Positions 32,454-40,209 of a DNA stretch of 64,000 nt are shown in pieces. Each line of letters starts with the position of its first letter. Within the stretch, counting starts at the first letter, position 1. The notes beneath the pieces are model-generated. The model was not told where the DNA came from and ran no database searches. It saw nothing but the letters and a program-made list of their open reading frames with translations. A program made the position numbers and the translations under genes. Source of the DNA: Myxococcota bacterium (GTDB lineage: Bacteria > Myxococcota_A > UBA796 > UBA2385); assembly GCA_023150805.1 (NCBI GenBank), contig JAKLKF010000015.1:22120-86119 (forward strand), in the 5' to 3' direction.

Positions 32454-33479
32454 GTGGAGATCGCGCTGTTCCCCCTCGCCGAGACCTGGTGGCTCTACGG
32501 CGCCTTCGTGCTCTTCGTGATGGCCATGCTGGCCCTGGACCTGGGGGTCTTCCACCGGAAGTCCCACGCGGTCACCTTCCGGGAGTCCGCGACCTGGACG
32601 GTGGTCTGGATCAGCATCGCCCTGCTGTTCAACGTGGGTCTGTACTTCTTCGCCCTGCACAGCTTCCAGGACAACCCGCGCCTGATGGGGATCCCCGGCT
32701 TCGACCCGCAGGCCGCCGCGCTGCGCTCGGCGCTGGAATTCCTGACCGGCTACGTCGTCGAGAAGGCGCTGGCCGTCGACAACATCTTCGTGTTCACGGT
32801 GATCTTCGCCTACTTCGCCGTCCCGCCCGCCTGGCAGCACCGCGTGCTGTTCTACGGCGTGCTGGGCGCCCTGGTCTTCCGCGCGATCTTCATCGCCCTG
32901 GGCGCCGTGCTCATGCAGTTCCACTGGGTGGTGGTGCTCGCCGGCGTCTTTTTGGTGCTCACCGGCCTGAAGCTCATGTTCGGCTCCGACAAGCCCATGG
33001 AGCCCGAGCGCAACCCGGTGGTGCGCCTGCTCCGCCGGGTGCTGCCCATCACCGAGGGTTTCGAGGGCCAGCGCTTCCTGGTGCGGCGAGAGGGCCGGCT
33101 CTACGGCACCCCGCTGCTGGTCACCCTGCTGGTCGTGGAGGCCAGCGACATCGTCTTCGCCGTGGACAGCGTGCCCGCCATCTTCGCCGTCACCCACGAG
33201 CCGTTGCTGGTCTTCACCTCGAACATCTTCGCCATCCTGGGCCTGCGCAGCCTGTACTTCATGCTGGCCAACGTCGTCGACCGCTTCCACCTGATCAAGT
33301 ACGGCCTGGCCCTGATCCTGGTCTTCGTGGGGCTCAAGATGTCGCTCTTGAACCACCTCGCGGGCGGCAAGTTCCCCATCGGCGTCTCGCTGGCCGTGAT
33401 CGGCAGCATCCTGTTCGCCTCCATCGCGCTGTCCTGGGCGATCCCTCCCAAGCCGAAGGCCCCGGACCCGGCGGCCTGA
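32454..33479 (+). CDS. TerC/Alx-family integral membrane protein
   Basis: 341 residues from a GTG preceded by GAGGTG; a TTG 54 bases upstream is a weaker alternative. About eight membrane helices with the TerC signature residues: MLALDLGVF, VEKALAVDNIFVFTVIF and LLVVEASDIVFAVDSVPAIF. TerC/Alx proteins are implicated in metal (manganese, tellurite) efflux and pH response. The acidic motifs in helices (ALAVDNIF, SDIVFAVDS) probably coordinate a cation. It is divergent from an NhaR-like regulator. Confidence 0.88.
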   Translation: MEIALFPLAETWWLYGAFVLFVMAMLALDLGVFHRKSHAVTFRESATWTVVWISIALLFNVGLYFFALHSFQDNPRLMGIPGFDPQAAALRSALEFLTGYVVEKALAVDNIFVFTVIFAYFAVPPAWQHRVLFYGVLGALVFRAIFIALGAVLMQFHWVVVLAGVFLVLTGLKLMFGSDKPMEPERNPVVRLLRRVLPITEGFEGQRFLVRREGRLYGTPLLVTLLVVEASDIVFAVDSVPAIFAVTHEPLLVFTSNIFAILGLRSLYFMLANVVDRFHLIKYGLALILVFVGLKMSLLNHLAGGKFPIGVSLAVIGSILFASIALSWAIPPKPKAPDPAA

Positions 33480-33484
33480 GACCC

Positions 33485-33958
33485 TCAAGCCCCGGGCAGC
33501 CGCTTGAACACCATCACGGCCACCGTCGCCACCGCCGCCAGGAAGGAGGGCAGGCCCAGCAGCAGCCAGGCGCGCTGGGCCTGGTGCCAGGCCGGCGGCA
33601 GGGGCTGGCCCGCCTCCAGCGCCTGGCCCGACAGGCGGCGCATGCGGAGCTGGAGAGCGGCCGCGGGCAGCCAGCAGGCCCCCGCCACGACGTAGCCGCC
33701 GATGCCGAAGGCCACCCAGGGCGTGCTCCACGGCAGGCCCAGGACGCTGGCCATCCACAGCCCCGTGATCGGCATGACCAGGCCCGCGGGCACCGTGAAG
33801 ATCCAGTCCGCCCGGACCACCTCGCGGTCGACCCAGGCGATCACGGCCAGCTCGCCGCTGGCGGCGGCGCGCAGCTTGTACCAGGCGCTGCCCAGCCCCG
33901 TGCCCAGGAACAGCACGGCCCCCAGCACGTGGACGGTCTTCAGCACCAACCAGGTCAC
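33485..33958 (-). CDS. DUF2269-like membrane protein
   Basis: 157 residues from a GTG that overlaps the stop of the upstream DoxX-like gene by four bases (GTGA). Four hydrophobic helices; the beginning VTWLVLKTVHVLGAVLFLGT and the ADWIFTVPAGLVMPITGLW stretch match the DUF2269 layout. Function unknown. Coupled translation with the DoxX-like protein suggests the two act together in the membrane. Confidence 0.65.
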   Translation of the reverse strand: MTWLVLKTVHVLGAVLFLGTGLGSAWYKLRAAASGELAVIAWVDREVVRADWIFTVPAGLVMPITGLWMASVLGLPWSTPWVAFGIGGYVVAGACWLPAAALQLRMRRLSGQALEAGQPLPPAWHQAQRAWLLLGLPSFLAAVATVAVMVFKRLPGA

Positions 33959-34701
33959 CGCCCCACCCGCCGCAGCACGACCAGGGTGCCCACCAGGATC
34001 GGCACGTTCTTGGTGAGCGGCCCGAAGGGATGCCACCACAGCTCCGGCAGCGCCATCGACACCAGCAGCGGCAGCGCCACCAGGGCGGCGGCCTGGACCG
34101 CCAGGCAGGCCCGCAGCCAGGCGCCCCGCAGGAGCAGCGCGCCGAAGAAGGACAGCACCTGCAGGGCACCGAGCCCGGCGAGGAAGGCCCGCGGCGGCCC
34201 GAAGGACAGGGGCGAGGCGGCCACCACCGCCAGCTCGACCGGCTGGGGGAAGAGGATCTTGGGCAGCAGCCCCTCGGTCAGCCAGGGCAGGGCCACGCCC
34301 ACCCGCAGGATCGCGGCCAACCGGGGGCTGAAGCCCTCCTCCCGGCCCAGCGCCACGGCCGCGATGCAGGCCAGCATCGGCAGGTTCTTGCTCAGGCGCC
34401 CGAAGGGATCGACCAGCAGCATCGGCTCGTGCACCGCCAGGATCGCGGTGAAGGCCAGCATCGCGCCGGCCTGGAGCAGGGCCAGGCGCCGGCCGAAGGG
34501 GCGGGCCAGGACGACCCCCGCCAGGAGCACCTCGGCCGCGCAGGTCGCGACCATCAGCGCGCGAGGCAGGCCCAGCGCGTCGAGGTAGCCCCCCCCGACC
34601 TGCCGGTAGCCCGGGTGCAGCACGAGCAGCCCCGTCGCCCCCCAGACGAAGGCGATGGCGGCGCGGAGGGCGAGATCCTCGCCGGGCGGCAGGCGGCTCA
34701 C
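33955..34701 (-). CDS. DoxX-like membrane protein with internal duplication
   Basis: 248 residues with eight hydrophobic stretches. Two halves of similar layout each end in a near-identical motif: VDPFGRLSKNLPML near residue 105 and HPFGPLTKNVPIL near residue 230. Each half also begins with a W..GLL segment (FVWGATGLLVLHPGY and LPWLTEGLLPKILFP). This is a tandem DoxX_3-like protein. Biochemical role unknown. Translated together with the DUF2269-like protein. Confidence 0.65.
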   Translation of the reverse strand: MSRLPPGEDLALRAAIAFVWGATGLLVLHPGYRQVGGGYLDALGLPRALMVATCAAEVLLAGVVLARPFGRRLALLQAGAMLAFTAILAVHEPMLLVDPFGRLSKNLPMLACIAAVALGREEGFSPRLAAILRVGVALPWLTEGLLPKILFPQPVELAVVAASPLSFGPPRAFLAGLGALQVLSFFGALLLRGAWLRACLAVQAAALVALPLLVSMALPELWWHPFGPLTKNVPILVGTLVVLRRVGR

Positions 34702-34760
34702 GGCGCGCAGTATGCCACCAGGGGCCCCACTCCCCGCGAAGACGGTAGGCTGCGGCTTCC

Positions 34761-37031
34761 ATGCCGACGCGCCGCCCCTCCCCTGCCCTGCTCCTGCCCC
34801 TGCTCTCCGCCGCCCTGTCCTGCGGGCGACCCGGGGACGACGCGGCCCTGCCGGTCCAGGCGCTCGACGTCGAGGGCTGGTCGCGGTCCTGCGTCGCGCT
34901 GGCCGACGGGACGGCCTGGCTGGCCGCGGACCCCGCCGGAGCGGCCTTCGCCTTCTCCGCCCGCGGCGTCGAGGGCGGCGCCCGCTTCTTCCTCCAGCCC
35001 AGCGACCTGGCGACCTACCTGCTCTACGACGCCGACGGGGGCTACCTGGTGGCCGAGGACGGGCCGCTGGAGCGCCGGACCTCGCTTCAGTCCGACGCCA
35101 CGCGCATCGTCGACGGGGTCATCGACGACGCCTACGTCTCCGGCGCCGAGTGGATGCTGGAGCCCAGCGCGCAGGGCGGAGATCGCTACCAGCTCCGCCA
35201 CCGCCGCACCGGGCGCCTGCTGGGACGCGCGGGCCTGGTCGAGGGCGAGGGACCCGCCGCCGCGCTCAGCCTGGTGCCCGTCGAGGGCTGCACCGAGCAC
35301 CCCGAGCTGTCGCTGGACGCCACCGGCACCGTCACCCGCACCACCTTCGAGGACGGCGACCTGTACGGCATCGTCGACGCCCACAGCCACCTCTTCACCA
35401 ACCACTCCTTCGGCGGCGGTGTCTTCCACGGCGCCCCCTTCCACCGCCTGGGGGTGGAGCACGCCCTGCCCGACTGCGCCGCCGTGCACGGCGAGGCCGG
35501 GCGCAAGGACTTCTTCGGCTGGGTCTACGACAGCGGCGGCAACGACAGCGCCGACCTGGTGGCCGGCCTGGGGGACCTGCTGGCCGGCGAGCTGAGCGAG
35601 GACAACCACCTCACGGCCGGCTACCCCACCTTCCCCGACTGGCCCGACGCGCGGCGCCGATCCACCCACCAGGCCCAGTACCACCGCTGGCTGGAGCGGG
35701 CCTGGCTGGGCGGCCTGCGCCTGGTCGTCAACCACGCCACCAGCAACGCCGTGATCTGCAACCTGGTCGTGGGCGAGGGCTTCCAGCCCAGCCGCTACGA
35801 CTGCGAGGACATGACGGCCGTCGACCGGATCATCGACGAGACCTGGGCGATGCAGGACTACATCGACGCCCGGGCCGGCGGCCAGGGCAAGGGCTGGTTC
35901 CGCGTCGTACAGTCCCCCGCCGAGGCGCGAGAGGTCATCGCCCAGGGCAAGCTGGCCGTCGTCCTGGGCATCGAGACCTCGGACCTGTTCGACTGTCACC
36001 TGACCCCGCGCGAGGGCGGTCCCACCTGCGACGACGCCTGGATCCAGGCCCAGCTCGACGCCTACCACGCCCGCGGCGTGCGGGTGATCTTCCCCGTCCA
36101 CAAGTACGACAACCGCTTCGGCCCCGGCGACGGCAGCGGCGACTTCATCGAGCTGGGGAACTTCCTGAACAGTGGCCACTTCACCAACATGACGCAGGAC
36201 TGCCCCGCCGAGGAGGGGCTGGACGACGGCTTCGACGGCGACGCCATCACCTTCGGCGGCCTGCAGCAGCCGCGGAAGGACTACCTCTCGCCGCCTCCCG
36301 AGGATCTGTCCGCCTTCCCCGAGGCGCCGCTGGACACGGCGCTGGGCTACGTCGGCGAGATCCTGGAGGGTCCGATCGAGGGCTACTGGTGCCAGAACGC
36401 CGGCCTGACCGACGCCGGCGTGGCCCTCATCGAGGGGATGATGGATCGTGGCATGATCGTCGAGCTCGACCACCTGCCGCTGTGGTCCTACGTGCAGGCC
36501 TTCGAGCTGCTGGAGGCGGCCGACTACCCCGCCGCCGGCACCCACGGCCGCCACTGGAGCGGGCGACTGTTCACGACCGGCGGGATCTCCGTCGCGGGAC
36601 TGGGTCGCTGCCACGACGCCGACGCTCCGGGCTCGACCCTGGGCGACCTGGCCTGGCGCCTGTCCCTGGTGGAGGCCGCCGGCGGCTACCCCGGCGTCGG
36701 CTTCGGCTTCGACCTGAACGGCTTCGCGGGCGCGCCGGGCCCCCGCTTCGCCGAGGGTGCCTGCGCCACCGAGCAGCTCCACCCCGTCACCTACCCCTTC
36801 TCCTCCTACGCCGGAGACGTGCAGTTCACGCCTCCCATGCTCGGCACGCGCGCCGTGGACTTCAACACCGAGGGCATGGTCCACATCGGGCTCCTGCCCG
36901 AGCTGATCGAGGACGCGCGCCACGACGCCGCCAGCGACGCCGACCTGGAGCCCCTGTTCCGCTCGGCCGAGGCCTGGCTGCGCATGTGGGAGAAGGCCGA
37001 GGCGCGGGCCGTGGCGCGCACGGGCGGCTGA
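34761..37031 (+). CDS. Lipoprotein peptidase/amidohydrolase, M19 dipeptidase-like
   Basis: 756 residues. Lipoprotein signal with Cys21 (LLSAALSC), a ~170-residue N-terminal extension, then an amidohydrolase TIM barrel. The first metal-binding pair is DAHSHLF (His208/His210); later marks are VLGIETSDLFDC, VELDHLPLWS, a GFDLNG stretch and a THGRHWSG segment. Membrane dipeptidase (M19) proteins cleave dipeptides or related amides with two metal ions. Here the barrel carries insertions and the protein is nearly twice the usual size. It is followed at 15 bases by a glycosidase-like lipoprotein. Confidence 0.7.
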   Translation: MPTRRPSPALLLPLLSAALSCGRPGDDAALPVQALDVEGWSRSCVALADGTAWLAADPAGAAFAFSARGVEGGARFFLQPSDLATYLLYDADGGYLVAEDGPLERRTSLQSDATRIVDGVIDDAYVSGAEWMLEPSAQGGDRYQLRHRRTGRLLGRAGLVEGEGPAAALSLVPVEGCTEHPELSLDATGTVTRTTFEDGDLYGIVDAHSHLFTNHSFGGGVFHGAPFHRLGVEHALPDCAAVHGEAGRKDFFGWVYDSGGNDSADLVAGLGDLLAGELSEDNHLTAGYPTFPDWPDARRRSTHQAQYHRWLERAWLGGLRLVVNHATSNAVICNLVVGEGFQPSRYDCEDMTAVDRIIDETWAMQDYIDARAGGQGKGWFRVVQSPAEAREVIAQGKLAVVLGIETSDLFDCHLTPREGGPTCDDAWIQAQLDAYHARGVRVIFPVHKYDNRFGPGDGSGDFIELGNFLNSGHFTNMTQDCPAEEGLDDGFDGDAITFGGLQQPRKDYLSPPPEDLSAFPEAPLDTALGYVGEILEGPIEGYWCQNAGLTDAGVALIEGMMDRGMIVELDHLPLWSYVQAFELLEAADYPAAGTHGRHWSGRLFTTGGISVAGLGRCHDADAPGSTLGDLAWRLSLVEAAGGYPGVGFGFDLNGFAGAPGPRFAEGACATEQLHPVTYPFSSYAGDVQFTPPMLGTRAVDFNTEGMVHIGLLPELIEDARHDAASDADLEPLFRSAEAWLRMWEKAEARAVARTGG

Positions 37032-37046
37032 GTCTACGCTCTGCCG

Positions 37047-39131
37047 ATGCGTGCCCACCGCCTCCTGCCTCCCCTGCTCGCCCTGGTCCCGGCGCTCGCC
37101 GCCTGCTCCGCCGAGGGTCCGTCCCGCGCGCCCGACGGCACCGCTGGCGACGGCGGGACCTCGCTGCCCGACGGCGGCAGCTCGACCCCCGACGGCGGGA
37201 CCACGCAGGCCGACGGCGGAGGGGAGGACACCGACTGCCCGCCCCAGGACTGGTATGCCGACCAGGACGGCGACGGCTGGGGGGACAGCGCCGAGGTGAC
37301 CCGCGCCTGCGCGCCGCCCGAGGGCTGGGTCGACCGCGGGGGCGACTGCGACGACGCCGATCCCGACAGCTTCCCCGGGGCGCTGGACAGCGCCGACGGC
37401 CGGGACCAGGACTGCGACGGGGTCGCCGACGACCAGCCCGTCGACCTGGTGATCGACCCGGCGGCCGGCAGCCACCTCTGGCTGGGGCTCGGCGCCCACG
37501 CCTGGGTGTGGGACGACCAGTGGCCCACCGTCCTGGAGGCCATCGGCGGCCGGGTCGTGCGGGCCAGCCTGTACAGCCTGGACCGCCCCGACAGCGCCCC
37601 CGCCGGGGGCACGGCCGCGGACTTCGACGCCTGGCTGCTGGAGCACGACACGGCCTTCGACGAGTCCGTGGCCCTGGTGACCCAGGCCCAGGCGCGGGGA
37701 CTGTCCACGGTGGCGCTGGTGTGGGAGGTCCCGCCGGTCTGGGAGAGCAGCCGCGCCCTGGACCCGGCGCACGTGCAGGACCAGGCCCGCCTGGTCGCCG
37801 CGATGATGGCCCGCCTGGACGCGGCGGGGGCGCGGCCCGACCTGGTCGAGCTGCTCAACGAGCCCGACGGGGACTGGAACAGCTACGCCGGGCCCGCGAC
37901 CTGGGCCGACCTGGTGCTGGCCGTGCGCGACGAGCTGGACGCCCGCGGGCTGGAGGACCTGGGCGTCGTGGGCCCCGGCCTGGCCTTCGCGAACAACGCG
38001 CCGGCGTGGATCGACGACCTGCCCGACACCGACGCCCTGGCCGTGTTCAGCACGCACCTGTGGGACGACGCCTACGGCGTGGGCGACGGGGTCGCGCTGA
38101 CCCAGGACGCGCTCGACGCCTTCCTGGGCGCGGCCGACGCGCTGGACCCGGGACGGACCCTGCCGCGGATGATCACCGAGGCCGGCAGCAAGGACACCGC
38201 CCTGTACGGGGTCCCCACGAACCCGGCCGACTCCTGCGGCGACGTCACCGACCTGCACGCCTACGCCGTCCGGGCCCTGTCCTACACGCTGCTCGCCGCC
38301 GCCTCGGGCGCGGGCTCCGTCCTGCACTGGCAGGCCGCCGACATGGACTGGGGTGGGTGCTGGGGGACCTGGGGCCTGGTCGACGCCAGCGGCGCGGCAC
38401 GCCCCACCCTGGACGCGCTGGCCCTGCTGGGGCCGGCCATCCCCGAGGGGGCCGTGGTGGTCCCGCCCCGGTGGCGCGACCCCGAGCTGGCCGTCGCCGC
38501 CTTCGCCACGCCCGAGCGCGTGGTCCTGGCCCTGGCCAACCCCACGGCGCGGGAGGTGGAGCGGGCCCTGGGGGTGGACGGTGCCCAGACCTGGACGGTG
38601 AACGAGCTGCGGACCTTCTCCAGCGACGGGCTGTCCTGGCGCGATCCCCTCGACGACGGCGACGCGCTGCGGATCGACGGCTCGACGTGGATCGACGGCG
38701 CCAACGCCACCCTCTTCGGCGGCGACCAGGGCCGGCTGTCGGCCAACGACGAGGCCACCGTCACCTGGTCGCTGGGCGCCGATCTCACGCGGGCCGAGGC
38801 CCGGGTCTGGGCCTGGGGCGGCATCGACGCGCTGGCCTTCGAGTCCTCGACCGACGGCGAGGCCTGGACCGCGCTGTCGCCCGCCATCACCCGCACCGAG
38901 GGCGACTGGGAGCTGCAGGTCCAGGCCTTCGAGGGCCTGCCCGCCGGCACCCGCCACCTGCGCGCCCGCTTCCTACCGCGCGAGGTCGCCTGGACGCCCC
39001 AGCTGGGCCAGCTCGACCTGGAGCTGTCGCCCGGCGCCCCCGTGGTGCAGGACCACCTGGCGACCGATCGTCGGCTGCTGCTGACCCTGCCTCCCGACAG
39101 CGCCCTGGTCGTGGTGTTGGACCGGCGCTGA
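37047..39131 (+). CDS. Lipoprotein glycoside hydrolase of the GH-A clan with MopE-like region
   Basis: 694 residues. Lipobox at Cys20 (ALAAC), a DGG-rich tether, then a MopE-type acidic section (YADQDGDGWGDSAEVTRAC, GGDCDDADPDSFPGA) of about 60 residues. The main domain (~130-480) looks like a TIM-barrel glycosidase of clan GH-A: LVELLNEPDGDW carries the presumed acid/base Glu272 and PRMITEAGSKDT the presumed nucleophile Glu378. The C terminus is a beta-sandwich-like region. Substrate unknown. It immediately follows the M19-like lipoprotein gene, and the two could be one operon of secreted hydrolases. Confidence 0.7.
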   Translation: MRAHRLLPPLLALVPALAACSAEGPSRAPDGTAGDGGTSLPDGGSSTPDGGTTQADGGGEDTDCPPQDWYADQDGDGWGDSAEVTRACAPPEGWVDRGGDCDDADPDSFPGALDSADGRDQDCDGVADDQPVDLVIDPAAGSHLWLGLGAHAWVWDDQWPTVLEAIGGRVVRASLYSLDRPDSAPAGGTAADFDAWLLEHDTAFDESVALVTQAQARGLSTVALVWEVPPVWESSRALDPAHVQDQARLVAAMMARLDAAGARPDLVELLNEPDGDWNSYAGPATWADLVLAVRDELDARGLEDLGVVGPGLAFANNAPAWIDDLPDTDALAVFSTHLWDDAYGVGDGVALTQDALDAFLGAADALDPGRTLPRMITEAGSKDTALYGVPTNPADSCGDVTDLHAYAVRALSYTLLAAASGAGSVLHWQAADMDWGGCWGTWGLVDASGAARPTLDALALLGPAIPEGAVVVPPRWRDPELAVAAFATPERVVLALANPTAREVERALGVDGAQTWTVNELRTFSSDGLSWRDPLDDGDALRIDGSTWIDGANATLFGGDQGRLSANDEATVTWSLGADLTRAEARVWAWGGIDALAFESSTDGEAWTALSPAITRTEGDWELQVQAFEGLPAGTRHLRARFLPREVAWTPQLGQLDLELSPGAPVVQDHLATDRRLLLTLPPDSALVVVLDRR

Positions 39132-39534
39132 GCCGGGGGCGGCGGTGGCGCGTGCCGTGGGGCACCGCCTGCGACGCGCACGCGAGGGCGGCCCGCGGGC
39201 ATCGCCTGGAATCCAACCGGTCGCACGGCCTCGACACGGGCCGGGGGTCGCGGAGCGTCGCCAGGTCCCGCCGGCGCAGCAACCGGCGGGGACCTGCGGC
39301 TCCCGTCCCGCACCTGGAGCTCGCACTCCACGGCGGGCGCGACGCTCACCCACCCCTTCGCCTTCGAGGCACGGCGCGTACCAGAGCTGCGTGCGCCGCA
39401 TCCCCCAGGCGATGGTCGGGGCCGGCGCGCTGGGCAACAGCGAGCGGAGCGCCGTCGTCTCGGCGGCCGCCGCCGCCAGCTGCGGGAAGACGAAGAAGCA
39501 GGCCCGACCTACTCGCCCACCACCGCCCGGATCA
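39132..39534. other. 403-bp intergenic region without a recognised gene
   Basis: Between the glycosidase gene and the convergent small lipoprotein gene. Both strands have open frames with no family resemblance, no good start signal and no lipobox. The only clear structure is a strong hairpin at 39263-39295. Confidence 0.5.
39263..39295. other. Strong hairpin in the 403-bp gap
   Basis: AGGTCCCGCCGG (39263-39274), loop CGCAGCAA, and CCGGCGGGGACCT (39283-39295) pair over twelve bases with one bulged base. It is about 130 bases after the glycosidase stop and lacks a T-run on either side, so it is a weak terminator candidate at best; it may belong to a transcribed RNA or a repeat element. Confidence 0.45.
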
Positions 39535-40089
39535 TCAGTCGGCCCGGAAGCCCCAGACCATCCGGATGGTCCCCCAGTCGTCGTAGCGCACGAAGCTGCG
39601 GTCGTCCGGGTCGGTCTGGTCGGCGCCCAGGAACAGGGACGCGCTGCCGTCGTCGCCCGGCGGCGTGGTGAACACCATCGCCACGACGAAGTCCCCGTCC
39701 ACTTCGACCTCGGCCGCGGAGAGGTCCACGTCCAGCCACTGGTCCCCGCCCGCCGGCGTGGCCGTGGTGGTGTAGACGACCTCTCCCGGCCGGTTCGTCG
39801 CCGCGTCCCAGCTCGACACCTCCACGTCGAAGGGGGTGGTGGGGATGCCCTGCAGCCCGATGTAGTAGCGGGCGGTGAGCAGCCGCACGGGGCCTTCGGC
39901 GGTGAAGTGCACGCCGACCGCGCCCGTGCCGTCGCTGCCCCAGGGCGAGGAGTTGCCCTCGGCCACCCCGTCATCGTAGGAGAGCTCCACCGGGGTGGTG
40001 CCGGCCGTGTCGTCGACGGGGCCGGTTCCGGCGGTGTCGTCGGTGGAAGGGCTGCAGGCGAGCAGCCAGGCGAAGGAGAGGGCGAGCAT
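39535..40089 (-). CDS. Lipoprotein with beta-rich domain, unknown function
   Basis: 184 residues, start preceded by GGGAG. Lipobox with Cys12 (AWLLAC), then a Thr/Asp/Gly tether (TDDTAGTGPVDDTAGTTPVE). The remainder is a beta-sandwich-like domain with repeated aromatic and acidic residues: LSYDDGVAEGNS, VRLLTARYYIGLQG, VVAMVFTTPPGDDGS and an RYDDWGTIRMVWGF end. The pattern resembles bacterial pre-peptidase C-terminal or choice-of-anchor folds, but no family can be named. It lies downstream of the sulfatase-like gene on the same strand, 120 bases apart. Confidence 0.6.
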   Translation of the reverse strand: MLALSFAWLLACSPSTDDTAGTGPVDDTAGTTPVELSYDDGVAEGNSSPWGSDGTGAVGVHFTAEGPVRLLTARYYIGLQGIPTTPFDVEVSSWDAATNRPGEVVYTTTATPAGGDQWLDVDLSAAEVEVDGDFVVAMVFTTPPGDDGSASLFLGADQTDPDDRSFVRYDDWGTIRMVWGFRAD

Positions 40090-40119
40090 CGGGGACTCCC
40101 GGAGGGCCCCGAGAGAGGA

Positions 40120-40147
40120 CCCTCGCCCGTTGGTCCCCTGGCGAGGG
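40120..40147 (-). terminator. Hairpin downstream of the sulfatase-like gene
   Basis: CCCTCGCC / GGCGAGGG eight-base stem with a twelve-base loop, between the sulfatase-like stop and the next lipoprotein gene. No T-run follows, so termination is only a possibility; it might also regulate the downstream gene. Confidence 0.3.
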
Positions 40148-40209
40148 GGATCGTCACAGCCCGGGGAGGCCAGGTCTCTGCGGGCCCACCACTCCTCGCC
40201 CGCCCTGCC

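Noticed and set aside
34698..38957. Long minus-strand open frame over the dipeptidase and glycosidase genes
   Set aside because: Same reason: antisense shadow of two lipoprotein genes with clear motifs and signal peptides.
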